Below are positions 5,900 to 6,319 of a DNA stretch of 6,319 nucleotides, in pieces. Both the position numbers and the translations under genes were made by a program. Position 1 is the stretch's first letter. Each line of letters opens with the position of its first letter. The stretch is from Alphaproteobacteria bacterium (GTDB lineage: Bacteria > Pseudomonadota > Alphaproteobacteria > Micavibrionales > Micavibrionaceae), in assembly GCA_023140905.1 (NCBI GenBank), contig JAGLKS010000082.1, forward strand, positions 1-6,319, written 5' to 3'. The notes beneath the pieces were generated by a model. The model did no database searches and had not been told where the DNA came from. It saw only the letters and a program-made list of their open reading frames with translations.

Positions 5900-6319
5900 T
5901 CAAACATACATAGTATTCAAAGCATGCGCGATCTTTTGTAAAGAAGCACGCTCGGCCATAGAAATATTGAGAAATCGATCCCACCCGTTAACGACCATCC
6001 CAAGCTTGGCCGCTTTTGAACGACTTTGCATATATGAAAGATAGATTTTTATTTTATCAATGACAGACACAGAGCTATCATATTCACGGAAAGCTAAAGC
6101 AACCGACTCGCCGACTTCCATCAAACAACGCTTAAAAGCGTTCACTTCCTTAACATCAACGATATTTGTAAGAATATATACAGCTCTAGCACATTCTTCT
6201 TCGATCATATTCAATTCACTGGACCATTCCAGCCACTCGCTCTTACGTGATACAGTCTCGCCAATAATATATTGTGCTGTCTCTGCACCAAAAACTTCCT
6301 GAGAATATGCCGTAATCAT
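5900..6319 (-). CDS. Hypothetical protein, tandem-paralogue family (copy B), cut by window edge
   Basis: An open frame of 139 codons runs to the last base of the window, where an ATG happens to fall at 6317-6319. Residues 29-80 align without gaps to residues 77-128 of the 187-residue neighbour, with 17 of 52 identical: Trp29/Trp77, Trp32/Trp80, Ile39-Glu40/Ile87-Glu88, Cys43/Cys91, Val54-Asp55/Val102-Asp103, Val73-Ala74/Val121-Ala122 and others. The tail NISMAERASLQKI (118-130) matches NVSATEDSAIARI (165-177). The constant offset of 47-48 implies that about 48 N-terminal residues lie outside the window, so the edge ATG is probably internal. No signal peptide or membrane helix is visible in the part present. 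It lacks the HH-containing linker of its neighbour, having a hydrophobic GMVVNGWDRFL segment (107-117) there instead. Function unknown; likely co-transcribed with the gene at 5271-5834. Confidence 0.82.
   Translation of the reverse strand: MITAYSQEVFGAETAQYIIGETVSRKSEWLEWSSELNMIEEECARAVYILTNIVDVKEVNAFKRCLMEVGESVALAFREYDSSVSVIDKIKIYLSYMQSRSKAAKLGMVVNGWDRFLNISMAERASLQKIAHALNTMYV

Noticed and set aside
6060..6302. Plus-strand open frame of 80 codons at the right end
   Set aside because: It is antisense to the copy B paralogue, whose coding status is supported by its alignment to the neighbouring gene.

Overview
The window looks like a piece of a moderately AT-rich alphaproteobacterial chromosome. 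The E1o (SucA) and ThiE sequences read as alphaproteobacterial types, but the order cannot be settled by eye. There are seven protein-coding genes, two of them cut by the window edges. I see no tRNA, rRNA, CRISPR array, insertion sequence, integrase or phage gene, and no stretch over 300 bases without a gene.

Positions 1-1596 (minus strand) hold a compact thiamine operon, thiE-thiD-thiL. thiE and thiD overlap by 14 bases. A likely GTG start for thiL lies one base after the thiD stop. The three enzymes carry HMP-phosphate to thiamine diphosphate (TPP): ThiD makes HMP-PP, ThiE joins it to the thiazole phosphate to give TMP, and ThiL phosphorylates TMP to TPP. No HMP or thiazole synthesis gene (thiC, thiG, thiS, thiO) is visible, and neither is a TPP riboswitch. 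The leader of thiE instead carries a perfect 18-base palindrome and related AT-rich repeats.

Positions 1597-1804 are the divergent control region between thiE and a plus-strand gene for a 138-residue protein of unknown function (1805-2221). That gene converges on sucA, with only 10 bases between the stop codons. A 15-base inverted repeat sits over its last codons.

Positions 2232-5102 (minus strand) encode SucA, the E1 component of the 2-oxoglutarate dehydrogenase complex, apparently intact. It uses TPP, so the thi operon and sucA are functionally linked as cofactor supply and consumer. The sucB gene, which usually follows sucA, is absent from that position.

Positions 5271-6319 (minus strand) hold two adjacent genes of one small uncharacterised family, the second cut by the window edge. 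They align over nearly their whole shared length and look like an old tandem duplication. This pair, the orphan 138-residue gene and the thiE leader repeats are the least explained parts of the window. I found no convincing evidence for a complete new multi-gene system.
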